Positions 34,389-43,086 of a DNA stretch of 55,472 nucleotides are shown here, one piece after another. Below the pieces are notes generated by a model that worked only from the letters and a program-made list of their open reading frames with translations, made no database searches and was not told the DNA's origin. The DNA comes from Gammaproteobacteria bacterium (GTDB taxonomy: Bacteria > Pseudomonadota > Gammaproteobacteria > SZUA-229): assembly GCA_030148865.1 (NCBI GenBank), contig JASBSR010000008.1, positions 1 to 55,472 on the forward strand, given 5' to 3'. Within the stretch, counting starts at the first letter, position 1. Each line of letters opens with the position of its first letter. The position numbers and the translations under genes were made by a program.

Positions 34389-35150
34389 CTATCCCTGCAT
34401 ACGCTGCCGCAGTTCTGATAAGAAGGGTATTTTCTCGAACTGGTCAGTCCGCAACGCGGTCCAGTCCATAGCACCAGGAACTGGATATTGGGTGTGGGTT
34501 TGAATCAGACGATCGGGTGTGGCTATCCAGTTCAGGGGTGCATCATGGCTTTCCATGACAATACTGTCTTGCGCCACCACCTGAATGTTATGCACTGTGG
34601 TAACCACCGGGGTTCCGGGTGACAGTATTCCAAGTTCACGGAAAATCCCCATTTCCAGATCTGCAAAACCGGCACCCTTACCTGTCCGACCGCCAGATTC
34701 GGTCACTGCCACACACCCAACCACGCAGATGTCCATTACCTGCATATCTTCAAAATCAACTTTCTCGCCGTACTGCAATGCACCCTCTGAGTACATTACG
34801 TTTTTGAAATCGATGCCCTCCTGTTCCAGCTTTGATGGGTCCAGAAACAGAAAAGGAAATTCTTTTACCAACTCGGGTATCGGCGTATAAACACACTTGC
34901 CCTGCTCGAGTGCCTTCAACCGCACCCAGGCCTGGGCACGATCCGGGTTACACTTCACTATGCGAGCCTGCTGCCAGGCATCAAGTTTGGTTAACTGCTC
35001 GGCCGCGAGCTCAGCACCGACATAATCAGGAATAGTACTCCAGGGATTGCCGACTGCTGCCCGGGTATCCTGGAGTTGCTGCCAGACGCGTGATCTCAGT
35101 TCATCTTTCTTTGTATTACGTCCTTTCCAGCGTTCTTGTTGAATAGTCAT
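34389..35150 (-). CDS. 5-formyl-THF cycloligase-like protein (COG0212 paralogue)
   Basis: 253 residues of the cycloligase-like family: KDELRSRVWQQL at the N-terminus and the GGRTGKGAGFADLEMG nucleotide-loop in place of the canonical GRGGGYYDR. This GKGxGFADLE form marks the paralogous subgroup for which a link to thiamin metabolism has been proposed, rather than true folate recycling. It is the last gene of the ureide operon and converges with the transporter genes, which include a THI5-like binding protein; the coincidence is of interest. The reaction here is unknown. Confidence 0.78.
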   Translation of the reverse strand: MTIQQERWKGRNTKKDELRSRVWQQLQDTRAAVGNPWSTIPDYVGAELAAEQLTKLDAWQQARIVKCNPDRAQAWVRLKALEQGKCVYTPIPELVKEFPFLFLDPSKLEQEGIDFKNVMYSEGALQYGEKVDFEDMQVMDICVVGCVAVTESGGRTGKGAGFADLEMGIFRELGILSPGTPVVTTVHNIQVVAQDSIVMESHDAPLNWIATPDRLIQTHTQYPVPGAMDWTALRTDQFEKIPFLSELRQRMQG

Positions 35151-35209
35151 TGTCAGCCCCCCGCGTATTACATTATTAATGTATCTTCATCAGTCAACCA
35201 ACCCAACTT

Positions 35210-35947
35210 TCAGGCCAGGCACAATTCTGTTAATAAATCTGTCAGCTGTTCAGGCATACTCAGCTGTGGCACGTGATCAGTCTGCAAACGGTGCACCTGG
35301 CGCACGGGTGTCAGTCGTACCATTTCATCCTGCAAGGCTGGCAATACCGTGTTATCAAGACCCAGGCGAACATAATGTTTCTCAACGCTGCCAAAATTCG
35401 CCTCGCTCAGCTCATTTAAAAGATACAGGCCACCCAGCGGCTGTGGCTGTAATTTTTGTATTGCCTGTTCTGCAAGTTCATCCGGCGTGCAGTTATAAAA
35501 TATCTGCTTGAGCTCATCAGTCTCCAGTACCGAGTTTTTTCCAGACGCATCAAGTTTCATTACGCGACTAGCGCCCACCACCGAGCCGGGGCCAAGCACC
35601 TGGACACAGAACTCTGAGTAATTGGTACCGCTCGGCAACATCATGCCACCAACATACACCAGCTTGTCTACACGTTCCGGCCAGGCTTCAGCCAGCTGTG
35701 AAATCACCATGCCGCCACCGCTATGCCCCACCAGGACCGCTGGCTGTTCGATGCCGGATAATATTTCGCCGATAAACTCGACATAGACCTGAAGACTAAT
35801 ACTCTCAGGATCAAGTCCGTCCTGCTGGCCAGGCAAGGTCGGCGCATAAACCTCAAGCCCCGCTTTTTGCAAGTCGGGCAGGATGCTATCCCAGACCCAG
35901 GATGCTGCCCAGGCACCATGCACTAGCACAAGCGGTCTGGCCGGCAT
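35210..35947 (-). CDS. Alpha/beta hydrolase (small esterase/amidase type)
   Basis: A 245-residue alpha/beta hydrolase: oxyanion region LVLVHGAWAASWVWD at the N-terminus, nucleophile elbow VGHSGGGMVISQ (Ser about 82) and a catalytic His in QTDHVPQLS near the C-terminus. It resembles small-molecule esterases of the plant salicylate/methyl-ester type. It begins 2 bases after the stop of the oxygenase gene, so the two are co-translated. In a ureide operon it could cleave a carbamoyl or ester intermediate; that is inference. Confidence 0.83.
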   Translation of the reverse strand: MPARPLVLVHGAWAASWVWDSILPDLQKAGLEVYAPTLPGQQDGLDPESISLQVYVEFIGEILSGIEQPAVLVGHSGGGMVISQLAEAWPERVDKLVYVGGMMLPSGTNYSEFCVQVLGPGSVVGASRVMKLDASGKNSVLETDELKQIFYNCTPDELAEQAIQKLQPQPLGGLYLLNELSEANFGSVEKHYVRLGLDNTVLPALQDEMVRLTPVRQVHRLQTDHVPQLSMPEQLTDLLTELCLA

Positions 35948-35949
35948 GT

Positions 35950-36867
35950 TTAGTAGTTACCGTGTGTCGCGCGGATTTTGGCGAGAATGTGTTCACCCGC
36001 TGTGATCGCTGGAAAACGGGCCGGGTTGTCAGTAGAGACGCAACTGTCTAATACGGTAACCTGTGTTGCAGTGTCCGGATCTATAAACATGGCAATTGAG
36101 TAGCGATCACGCTGGCCAATCCTGGGCTGAACACGATGTCGAGTAGACTTATAACGTCCATTGGTCCATCGCTCCATCAAGTCGCCGGTATTGATAACGA
36201 TGGCATTTTCGATGTAGTCAACGGCCTGCCAGACACCATTTTTATCGAGCACTTCGAGACCGCCAACATCATCCTGAAATAACAGCGTAATGACGCCATA
36301 GTCAGTATGCGCACCCGCCCCAAGCTGTTCAGGGCTAACTGCATCTACACCCGCTGATGGATAGTGCAGTAAACGCAGGGTCACATTCTCGCCAGTATGG
36401 TATTGCACAAAAAAATCACGCTCCACCTCAAGCGCTGCAGAAAATACGCGCAGCACCTTGAATGCACAGTTCATCGAAGTATTGTACATATCGAGCACTG
36501 TCTCTCTGAATTCCGAAGAGGGCCAGCGCTGATCAGAAGCTTCATACTTGAATGGGCAACGCATGGTGAAGGTTTCTTTAAGGTCGGCTGGACGCGCCGG
36601 ATTCAAATGTTCCTGCATCATGCCCTGAAAGCCAAAGTTATCTTCAGCACTGGTATACGCTGAGCGTCGTTTGTTTTCGTCGGCCATAGCAAAAAAAGCT
36701 TTGCTGGTGTTGAACACATGTTCCAGCTTATCTGGTTCGATACCGATATTGGTCACTGCAATAAAACCAAGGCCACTAAGGGCATCATCAATTTGCCCCG
36801 CCAGACTGGACAGGGTCTCTGGCCGTGATTCATCATAGCTTTTAAAATCGATGACCGGGATTTTCAT
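35950..36867 (-). CDS. 2-oxoglutarate/Fe(II) dioxygenase (isopenicillin-N-synthase-like)
   Basis: A 305-residue oxygenase with the iron triad H-x-D (GAHTDYGVITLLFQDD) and distal His (KSTRHRVQP), plus RYSIAMFID, whose Arg binds 2-oxoglutarate. The N-terminal DIOX_N domain begins IPVIDFKSYDE. The family includes thymine-7-hydroxylase and many hydroxylases; in some eukaryotes a different 2OG enzyme oxidises xanthine. Its place between allantoate hydrolase-like and alpha/beta hydrolase genes suggests hydroxylation of a nucleobase or ureide. The substrate is not known. Confidence 0.86.
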   Translation of the reverse strand: MKIPVIDFKSYDESRPETLSSLAGQIDDALSGLGFIAVTNIGIEPDKLEHVFNTSKAFFAMADENKRRSAYTSAEDNFGFQGMMQEHLNPARPADLKETFTMRCPFKYEASDQRWPSSEFRETVLDMYNTSMNCAFKVLRVFSAALEVERDFFVQYHTGENVTLRLLHYPSAGVDAVSPEQLGAGAHTDYGVITLLFQDDVGGLEVLDKNGVWQAVDYIENAIVINTGDLMERWTNGRYKSTRHRVQPRIGQRDRYSIAMFIDPDTATQVTVLDSCVSTDNPARFPAITAGEHILAKIRATHGNY

Positions 36868-36906
36868 ATAACACCTTACTATTTCAGGACCAGGATACTG
36901 TGCGCA

Positions 36907-38148
36907 TTATGAGCGCGCCTCTATACTAAGACTCTCTACCAGAGCAAAAAGCGCCTGTTTGAGAACAGTCAGCGATACTGCTGTATCAGCCACCGTTACC
37001 GACTCATCGGGATGATGGCTGATGCCTTTTTTACAGCGCATGAATAACATCGCTACCTTGCACACTGAAGCCAGCGCCATGGCATCATGGCCGGCACCAC
37101 TGACCAGTCGGTGGACATCATAGCCACATGCTTTTATGGCCGTACTGAATATGTTCATAAAGCCTTCATCGCATCTGACTGCTGCGGCAGCGTGCGTCTC
37201 TTCAATTTGATAGCGCAGGCCTCTGCGTTCACAGACTGCTTTCATCTGGTCTTCTATCATCACAATCACTCTGTCGCGGAGCTGATCATTTTCACTGCGC
37301 ACATCGAGTGAGAACCGAACCTCGCCTGGAATAACATTGACGCCACCGGGTTTCGCGCTGATGCGTCCGACTGTCGCTACGATTTTATTTTCCACTGCCA
37401 GTGTTTCAATCGCCTGTATAACTTCGGCAGCTGCAACCAGGGCATCCTGTCGTAAGTCCATCGGTACGGTACCGGCGTGCCCTGCCTGGCCGGTGACTAT
37501 CAGTTCAAAACGCCGCGCACCTGCAATACCTGTTACCACACCAACTGGCAAGTTCAAATCTTCCAGCACCGGTCCCTGTTCGATATGCAGCTCCCAGTAA
37601 CCAAGCAGGTTTGAACTGTCGAGCGCGGCATCAGCCACAGCTTCAATGTCAAAACCCGATTCTGCAAAAGCTGCACTCAGAGTAATACCATTGCGGTCTG
37701 TCAGCTGGTTCCAGTCGGGCTTCCAGTTACCGGCAATCGCATGACTACCTAAAAGCGCCGCACCGAACCGGTAACCTTCTTCGTCAGCAAAGCCCACGAC
37801 ATCAAGATGAAACGGCAGCTGTACCTGGTTTTTATTTAAATCATCGACCAGCTCAATACCTGCGAGCACACCGAGAATGCCATCGTACTTGCCCGCATTG
37901 GGTACGGTATCCAGATGCGACCCTATAATAAGAGTCTTTGCTTTAGCATCTGCGCTGGGATAGCGACCCCAGATATTGCCCGCCTGATCGAACCAGCTAT
38001 GCATGCCTGCTGCCTGCATCCAGCCTGACACGATCCGGTTTGCACGAAGATGCTCGGGTGTCATGTAGGCCCGCAAGATACCCGATTCCAGCCCGGATAC
38101 TCTCGCCAGCTCGTCACAGCGCTGCAGCAGCCGTTCAGCCTGATCCAT
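36907..38148 (-). CDS. Allantoate amidohydrolase / N-carbamoyl-amino-acid hydrolase family (M20)
   Basis: 413 residues of the Zn-dependent amidase/carbamoylase M20 subfamily. Metal and dimer motifs: IIGSHLDTVPNAGKYDG, FADEEGYRFG, ELHIEQGPVLE, AGHAGTVPMDLRQDA, the SGAGHDAMALAS active-site loop and a late GISHHPDE His. Allantoate amidohydrolase releases ammonia, CO2 and (S)-ureidoglycine; N-carbamoyl hydrolases look similar. The adjacent PucG-like aminotransferase uses ureidoglycine, which makes allantoate the best guess. The ATG lies 2 bases after the PucG stop. No signal peptide; cytoplasmic. Confidence 0.86.
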   Translation of the reverse strand: MDQAERLLQRCDELARVSGLESGILRAYMTPEHLRANRIVSGWMQAAGMHSWFDQAGNIWGRYPSADAKAKTLIIGSHLDTVPNAGKYDGILGVLAGIELVDDLNKNQVQLPFHLDVVGFADEEGYRFGAALLGSHAIAGNWKPDWNQLTDRNGITLSAAFAESGFDIEAVADAALDSSNLLGYWELHIEQGPVLEDLNLPVGVVTGIAGARRFELIVTGQAGHAGTVPMDLRQDALVAAAEVIQAIETLAVENKIVATVGRISAKPGGVNVIPGEVRFSLDVRSENDQLRDRVIVMIEDQMKAVCERRGLRYQIEETHAAAAVRCDEGFMNIFSTAIKACGYDVHRLVSGAGHDAMALASVCKVAMLFMRCKKGISHHPDESVTVADTAVSLTVLKQALFALVESLSIEARS

Positions 38149-38150
38149 GT

Positions 38151-39380
38151 TCAGGTTCCGGTTGAATAGACACGCAAGGCCGAGTCCACTGCCTCACCTG
38201 CCGGCAGCGAATGTCCGGCTCTACGCAGAACATTCTCCAAAGCTGCCAGAGTTACCAGTACGGCATCTTTCCGTGCGTTGTAACCCATGGTGCCAATGCG
38301 CCATATTTTTCCGCGCAACGGGCCAAACGATGTGCCAATCTCGATACCAAAGTCCTGTAACAGCGCAGTGCGAACCGCTTCGCCATCGACACCATCAGGA
38401 ATATACACACCCACAACATTATTCATTTTGTAACGCAGATCGCCAAAGATTTTCAGATTCATGCCCTGAATACCTGCCAGCATTGCATCACCATTTAATT
38501 TGTGACGCTGGATGTTTTTCTCTAACCCTTCCTGCAGGAGAATGCGCGCGCATTCGCGCGCACCGTAGAGCATCGTGGTTGCTTCAGTATGGTGGTTGAG
38601 ACGTTCTTCTCCCCAGTAATCCAGCAACATCGGAATATCGAAATAATTTGACCGTATTCTCGATCCCGCGCCTTCGTAATGGTGCGCATCTTTAATGCCG
38701 GCTTCAACATGGTGGCGCTTTTGCACTTCTTCTACAAAAGATTCACTAAGCGTTACAGGCGCACTGCCCGATGGCCCGCCAAGACACTTCTGCAAACCAG
38801 CTGATACCGCGTCCAGGCCCCATGCATCAGTTTTAAAATCGTTGCCGCCAATCGATGCGGTCACATCTGAATAAAACAATACACCATGACGACGGCAGAT
38901 AGCACCCAGCTCCTCCATGGGCTGCATAACGGTGGTCGAGGTATCGCCATGAACGCAGGCCAGCAGTTTCGGCTGGTGCTGCTTGATTGCATCTTCGATC
39001 TGACCCGGCTCAAACACTTCACCCCATTCGGCGTAAATAGTGCATATTTCTGCTCCGGCACGTTGTGCAATTTCGCAAAGTAGATGGCCAAAACGGCCAA
39101 ACACCGGGACCAGTACTTTGTCACCCGGATTGAGCACTGACACCAGTACTGCTTCAATGCCCGCTCTCGAGGTTCCATCTACCAGTATTGTGGCTTTATT
39201 TTGCGTCATGAAGACTTTGCGATACAGCGACATGACTTCGTTCATATAAGCAGTCATCGACGGATCATACTGGCCAACTAATTGCGCAGACATGGCGCGC
39301 AACACTCGCGGGTCGGCATTAATCGGGCCCGGGCCCATCAGAAGTCGCGGCGGTGGATTTATCTGGTCAAATTCCTTCAT
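38151..39380 (-). CDS. pucG: (S)-Ureidoglycine-glyoxylate aminotransferase (PucG type)
   Basis: A 409-residue class V PLP aminotransferase. PPRLLMGPGPINADPRVLRA and VDGTSRAGIEAVLVS are typical of the PucG branch. Lys198 (SAGLQKCLGG) is the Schiff-base residue. Gln37 and the Asn in ERLNHHTEAT fall near the positions reported to give PucG its ureidoglycine preference over alanine-glyoxylate enzymes. PucG moves the amino group of ureidoglycine to glyoxylate, giving glycine and oxalurate, which avoids urea release. It sits between the allantoate-hydrolase-like gene and a TSUP permease, all within a few bases. Confidence 0.87.
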   Translation of the reverse strand: MKEFDQINPPPRLLMGPGPINADPRVLRAMSAQLVGQYDPSMTAYMNEVMSLYRKVFMTQNKATILVDGTSRAGIEAVLVSVLNPGDKVLVPVFGRFGHLLCEIAQRAGAEICTIYAEWGEVFEPGQIEDAIKQHQPKLLACVHGDTSTTVMQPMEELGAICRRHGVLFYSDVTASIGGNDFKTDAWGLDAVSAGLQKCLGGPSGSAPVTLSESFVEEVQKRHHVEAGIKDAHHYEGAGSRIRSNYFDIPMLLDYWGEERLNHHTEATTMLYGARECARILLQEGLEKNIQRHKLNGDAMLAGIQGMNLKIFGDLRYKMNNVVGVYIPDGVDGEAVRTALLQDFGIEIGTSFGPLRGKIWRIGTMGYNARKDAVLVTLAALENVLRRAGHSLPAGEAVDSALRVYSTGT

Positions 39381-39386
39381 TAGTAT

Positions 39387-40211
39387 TCACACTCCGAATA
39401 ACTGGCTAATCATTCTGCCACCTGTAAGTAACAGAAAAACTGCGAATATCTTTTTTAGTAATACGGCATCTGTTTTATGGCCGAGGGCAACACCCACAGG
39501 GGCGAACACTATTGTCATCGGAATGATGGCCAGCATTCCAGGGATATTAATTAATCCGTATGTTCCTGTGGGTGCATCGACGGGTGCATCTGTACCTAAC
39601 CACATGACCAGGGTACCCGGCAGCGCAATAATAAACCCAAAGACCGCGGCATTACCAATTGCACGGTGAGCCTTGACATCGAACAGGGACAATATAGGCA
39701 CACCCAGGGTGCCGCCCCCGATGCCAGCCATCACAGATAAGGAACCCACTATATAACTCAGAGCCCGCTGCGCCGACATCCCGGGAAGCCTGTCTTTTAA
39801 CGCCGGAGCACTGGCGCGCAGCAGCATATTCAGCGCGACTATAAATGCCAGGATTCCGAAGAAACCACTGAGCAGACTGCCTTTAATACTGGTCACCAGA
39901 AAAGCGCCCGTCACGACTCCAAGTATCATGAATGGCAACCAGTGTTTGACTAGCTGCCAGTCGATATTTTGCCGCGCGTTTTGCGAACGGATGGACGAAA
40001 GCGATGTTGGAATGATAGTGGCCAGTGAAGTACCGGTAGCCACCGACATTGATGTCCCCGGTGATATACCCAGCTTCTGAAAAAGAAAAAACAATACCGG
40101 CACCAGCACGATGCCGCCACCGACACCTAATAAACCGGCCAGGGTGCCGGCAAAAATACCGGTAACTGACAGTGCTAGCAGAAACGGCCATTGCTGTAAA
40201 AACTCAACCAC
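39387..40211 (-). CDS. TSUP (TauE/SafE) family anion permease
   Basis: A 274-residue membrane protein with about eight helices and the duplicated TSUP motifs GTLAGLLGVGGGIVLVPVLFF and MAGIGGGTLGVPILSLFDV. The GTG at 40211 overlaps the stop of the preceding GGT-family gene (GTGGTTGA), so translation is coupled; the longer version from 40244 would be inside that gene. TSUP proteins move sulfite, sulfonates or small carboxylates. Inside a ureide operon, export of an end-product anion such as oxalate, oxamate or oxalurate is a reasonable idea, unproved. Confidence 0.83.
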   Translation of the reverse strand: MVEFLQQWPFLLALSVTGIFAGTLAGLLGVGGGIVLVPVLFFLFQKLGISPGTSMSVATGTSLATIIPTSLSSIRSQNARQNIDWQLVKHWLPFMILGVVTGAFLVTSIKGSLLSGFFGILAFIVALNMLLRASAPALKDRLPGMSAQRALSYIVGSLSVMAGIGGGTLGVPILSLFDVKAHRAIGNAAVFGFIIALPGTLVMWLGTDAPVDAPTGTYGLINIPGMLAIIPMTIVFAPVGVALGHKTDAVLLKKIFAVFLLLTGGRMISQLFGV

Positions 40212-41784
40212 GAGATGATGCTTCCGAAAATGCAGCACCATCACTGCGTGGATCGGTTGCAGCGAAAACGTCTTTATTCGGGTAAATGACTACTGCGCCG
40301 GCGTGCCCCATCATTTCGTTACAGTTCGGCACAATTTCGACCTCATGTCCGCGTTGCTTCAAACCCGCGCCTGCAACTTGCACCAGAGCAGCTTCCAGCT
40401 TAAGACTATGACTATTATTATCACCCCAGGTACGGCCGAGTAACCACCTCGGACTGGCAACTGCATCCTCCAGCGTTTTTTGCTGATAAACATAGCGATT
40501 GAATACTGCTGCCTGAGTCTGTGGCTGGCCTTCACCACCCATGGTGCCATACACCAGGCGTCGGCCATCATTCAGTATCGCCAGTGCCGGATTTAAAGTA
40601 TGCGCTGGCTTTCGTCCTGGCCTGAGATAATTGATATCATCACTGTTTAACGAAAAACTGACGCCGCGATTGTTCCAGATAATGCCTGTTTCCGGAACAA
40701 CGATTCCCGAACCAAACTCCCAGTAAATACTCTGGATAAAACTGACCATTGTGCCTTCATCATCAATCGCGCCCATCCAGACAGTATCACCAGGCAATGC
40801 CTGGTTTGGCCAGGGCAACGATGAAGTCGATGAAATCTGCCTGCACAGTTCATCCAGCTTATCGTCCTGAAGAAAACTGGCCAGCGACAGTTCCAGCTCT
40901 GCCGGATCGGCGAGGTAACGATTGCGAATCTGAAACGCCTGTTTGGTGGCTTCTACCAGATGATGCACCTGATCTGCTTCACTCCAGGATGAGTCGTACA
41001 ATCGATCATAGATTGCCAGTATTAATAATGAAGCAATGCCCTGCGTCGGCGCTGGAAGATTATAGAGTGTGGCGCGGCTAGTCGTGGCAGTTAGAGGCGA
41101 CACCAGACTTGCCTTATGACTGGAAAAGTCGATTGCCGCTAAAGGACTGTCTGAATCTTTAAAAAATCTCGAGATCAGGTCCGCAGTTTTTCCCTGATAG
41201 AAATCATTCAACCCGGCTCGGGACAACTGCCTGAATAACTCAGCCAGATCCGGGTTGGCCAGATTGTCGCCTGCGGCTAACACCCTGCCTTTGGCGGTAT
41301 AAATATCTTTAAATGCCTGGTTAAAATCAGAGTTTGATACGGTCTTATCACTGGCACGCACAAAAGACTGAGTGACAGGAAAGCCTTTTTCACAATAGCT
41401 GATCGCATCCTGAAACACATCGTCCAGCGTTATCGGCTGTCGCCAGCCTGCCAAGTATTCGCGCGCCAGTTGCCAGCCTGATACCGTTCCCGCCTGACAG
41501 ATACAGGCCGCCTCACCGCGTGATGGCAATGTTGGAGTCTGATAATCATCAGGATTCGCACTCTGTGCACTGCGACCACAGGCATCTATCGCAATGGGGG
41601 GTTCACCTTGTTTCTGGATTAACCAGAAACTATCACCGCCGATACTGTTCATGTGCGGATAAACCACCGCGATACTCGCAGCCGCCGCTACCATTGCGTC
41701 GATAGCGCTACCGCCCTGACGCAATATCTTCATACCAGTTTGACTGGCAAGATGATGCGGCGCAGTAAAACCGATCTGGTTCAT
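40204..41784 (-). CDS. hpxW: Gamma-glutamyltransferase-family amidohydrolase (oxamate amidohydrolase HpxW-like)
   Basis: 526 residues of the Ntn-hydrolase GGT family without a signal peptide. The predicted autocleavage and catalytic Thr is about residue 334 in LPGDTVWMGAIDDEGTMVS; small-subunit motifs SGIVVPETGIIWNNRG and PAHTLNPA follow, and YGTMGGEGQPQTQAA provides the oxyanion loop. HpxW of the Klebsiella hpx purine cluster is a cytoplasmic GGT-like oxamate amidohydrolase. The neighbours here (PucG, which makes oxalurate, and an AtzE/HpxY-like amidase) fit that assignment better than glutathione turnover. Symbol is by family and context. The ATGA overlap with the amidase stop indicates coupling. 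Confidence 0.8.
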   Translation of the reverse strand: MNQIGFTAPHHLASQTGMKILRQGGSAIDAMVAAAASIAVVYPHMNSIGGDSFWLIQKQGEPPIAIDACGRSAQSANPDDYQTPTLPSRGEAACICQAGTVSGWQLAREYLAGWRQPITLDDVFQDAISYCEKGFPVTQSFVRASDKTVSNSDFNQAFKDIYTAKGRVLAAGDNLANPDLAELFRQLSRAGLNDFYQGKTADLISRFFKDSDSPLAAIDFSSHKASLVSPLTATTSRATLYNLPAPTQGIASLLILAIYDRLYDSSWSEADQVHHLVEATKQAFQIRNRYLADPAELELSLASFLQDDKLDELCRQISSTSSLPWPNQALPGDTVWMGAIDDEGTMVSFIQSIYWEFGSGIVVPETGIIWNNRGVSFSLNSDDINYLRPGRKPAHTLNPALAILNDGRRLVYGTMGGEGQPQTQAAVFNRYVYQQKTLEDAVASPRWLLGRTWGDNNSHSLKLEAALVQVAGAGLKQRGHEVEIVPNCNEMMGHAGAVVIYPNKDVFAATDPRSDGAAFSEASSRG

Positions 41785-42947
41785 TGCAGGCGTCCAGTAA
41801 AACCGGACGCAGCTGCCAGCACTGACAGATCGCTTCCAGCTTGTGCCATCAACGATAAACCCCAGGGGGCATCATTGTCACTGAGTACAGGCATTGTCAA
41901 CTGCGGGAAACCGGATAGCCCCGCGAGTGCGGTCAGTCCCATCAACTGGCTGCGATAGTGATTGAAAAATCCTGCTGTTGCATCAAGACGCGGCGCAGCA
42001 CCAGGCGTGGTCGGCAATACTGCTAGCGTATCCAGGCAAAACTGGCTTTTAAATTCTCTCATAGTCTCGTTTAACAAGGATTCAGCCCCGGCTTCGTCCT
42101 GCTCTGTCAGTTGGCTACACCAGTCTATACGTTGCTGGATATCATCGGCAAATACAGGCGAGCATGCGCTAATCCACTCGCCATGCATTCGCCAGATTTC
42201 CCTGCCCTGCAGCACCCGGAAAATTTCACTGGCGCGTTGTAAAAAAACATCATCAAGTTCGATATAGTCAATCGGCAGGCCGGTGACATGACGCAACACC
42301 CAGTCAGCGCAGGCATCAGACCATAATGACACACCGGCAATGACTGGCTTTATAATAAGGAGCTTCTTGAACGGACGTATCGCCTGCTGCAACAGGACCT
42401 GACCTACTTTCACGCTTGTTTCCAGATCACGACACATCCAGCCGACAGTATCAAAACGTGGCGCCAGTGGCACGCAGCCGGTAAGACTGAGAACACCATG
42501 TGTAGGCCGAAAGCCGTACAGTCCACAGTAACTGGCAGGCACTCGGATCGAACCACCAGTATCTGTACCCAGTCCAATATCGGCAGCCTGCCTGCACACC
42601 GATACCGCAGCGCCACTGCTGGAACCACCTGTTATTCGTAATGGGGCACCCGGGTTGGGCAGTGTTCCATAATGCACATTACTGCCATTTAAACTGTAGG
42701 CGAGTTCATCTGTAAGCGTCTTACCAACGAAGCCAGCTCCAGCAGCGAGCAGGTCATTAATGATCTCAGCGTTAGCATCAGGTATATCGTGTGTAGCAAG
42801 CCAGTCCGGGTTGCCTGCGCCTGTTGCCAGACCTTTTATATCAAACAGGTCCTTTACCGATAGTCGCAATCCCGTGAGTAAGCCAGTTGACTGCTTAGAC
42901 TTGACATACGGAAATCTCGATATGAAACCATCAGCATCGACCTTCAT
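41781..42947 (-). CDS. Amidase-signature hydrolase (AtzE/HpxY type)
   Basis: A 388-residue amidase-signature enzyme, shorter than typical AtzE (about 450). The Ser-cisSer-Lys triad is visible: Lys in LRLSVKDLFD (about 32), Ser in GLGTDTGGSIRVPASY and the Gly/Ser loop GGSSSGAAVSV. AtzE-type enzymes act on carbamoylated small acids (1-carboxybiuret), and HpxY is an uncharacterised purine-cluster amidase. Such enzymes often come with a small AtzG/HpxX partner; none is seen here. First gene of the ureide operon; its start is 140 bases from the NUP gene upstream, where the operon promoter should lie. Confidence 0.85.
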   Translation of the reverse strand: MKVDADGFISRFPYVKSKQSTGLLTGLRLSVKDLFDIKGLATGAGNPDWLATHDIPDANAEIINDLLAAGAGFVGKTLTDELAYSLNGSNVHYGTLPNPGAPLRITGGSSSGAAVSVCRQAADIGLGTDTGGSIRVPASYCGLYGFRPTHGVLSLTGCVPLAPRFDTVGWMCRDLETSVKVGQVLLQQAIRPFKKLLIIKPVIAGVSLWSDACADWVLRHVTGLPIDYIELDDVFLQRASEIFRVLQGREIWRMHGEWISACSPVFADDIQQRIDWCSQLTEQDEAGAESLLNETMREFKSQFCLDTLAVLPTTPGAAPRLDATAGFFNHYRSQLMGLTALAGLSGFPQLTMPVLSDNDAPWGLSLMAQAGSDLSVLAAASGFTGRLQ

Positions 42948-43086
42948 TTATATACTCGTTTAAATACGTTATACGATACCTTAGCATCAGCATACCATTA
43001 TCAATTCTGTGTATGCCTACGCTACAGTGTCAGGATGCTTAGCGCATCACTTCAAGGGTGGGCATTGGTTTATTATTTGAGCTAGT

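Noticed and set aside
40211-40244. A longer TSUP permease start at 40244
   Set aside because: It would place the start inside the GGT-family gene and add residues without a hydrophobic or SD context; the coupled GTG at 40211 fits better.
2205-42947. An s-triazine (atrazine/cyanuric acid) degradation island, suggested by AtzD-, AtzE- and AtzB/TrzN-like proteins
   Set aside because: The three families are far apart, in different operons, and the AtzE-like gene sits with pucG and an hpxW-like gene. No atzF, atzG or biuret hydrolase set is seen. A nucleobase or ureide role fits better.
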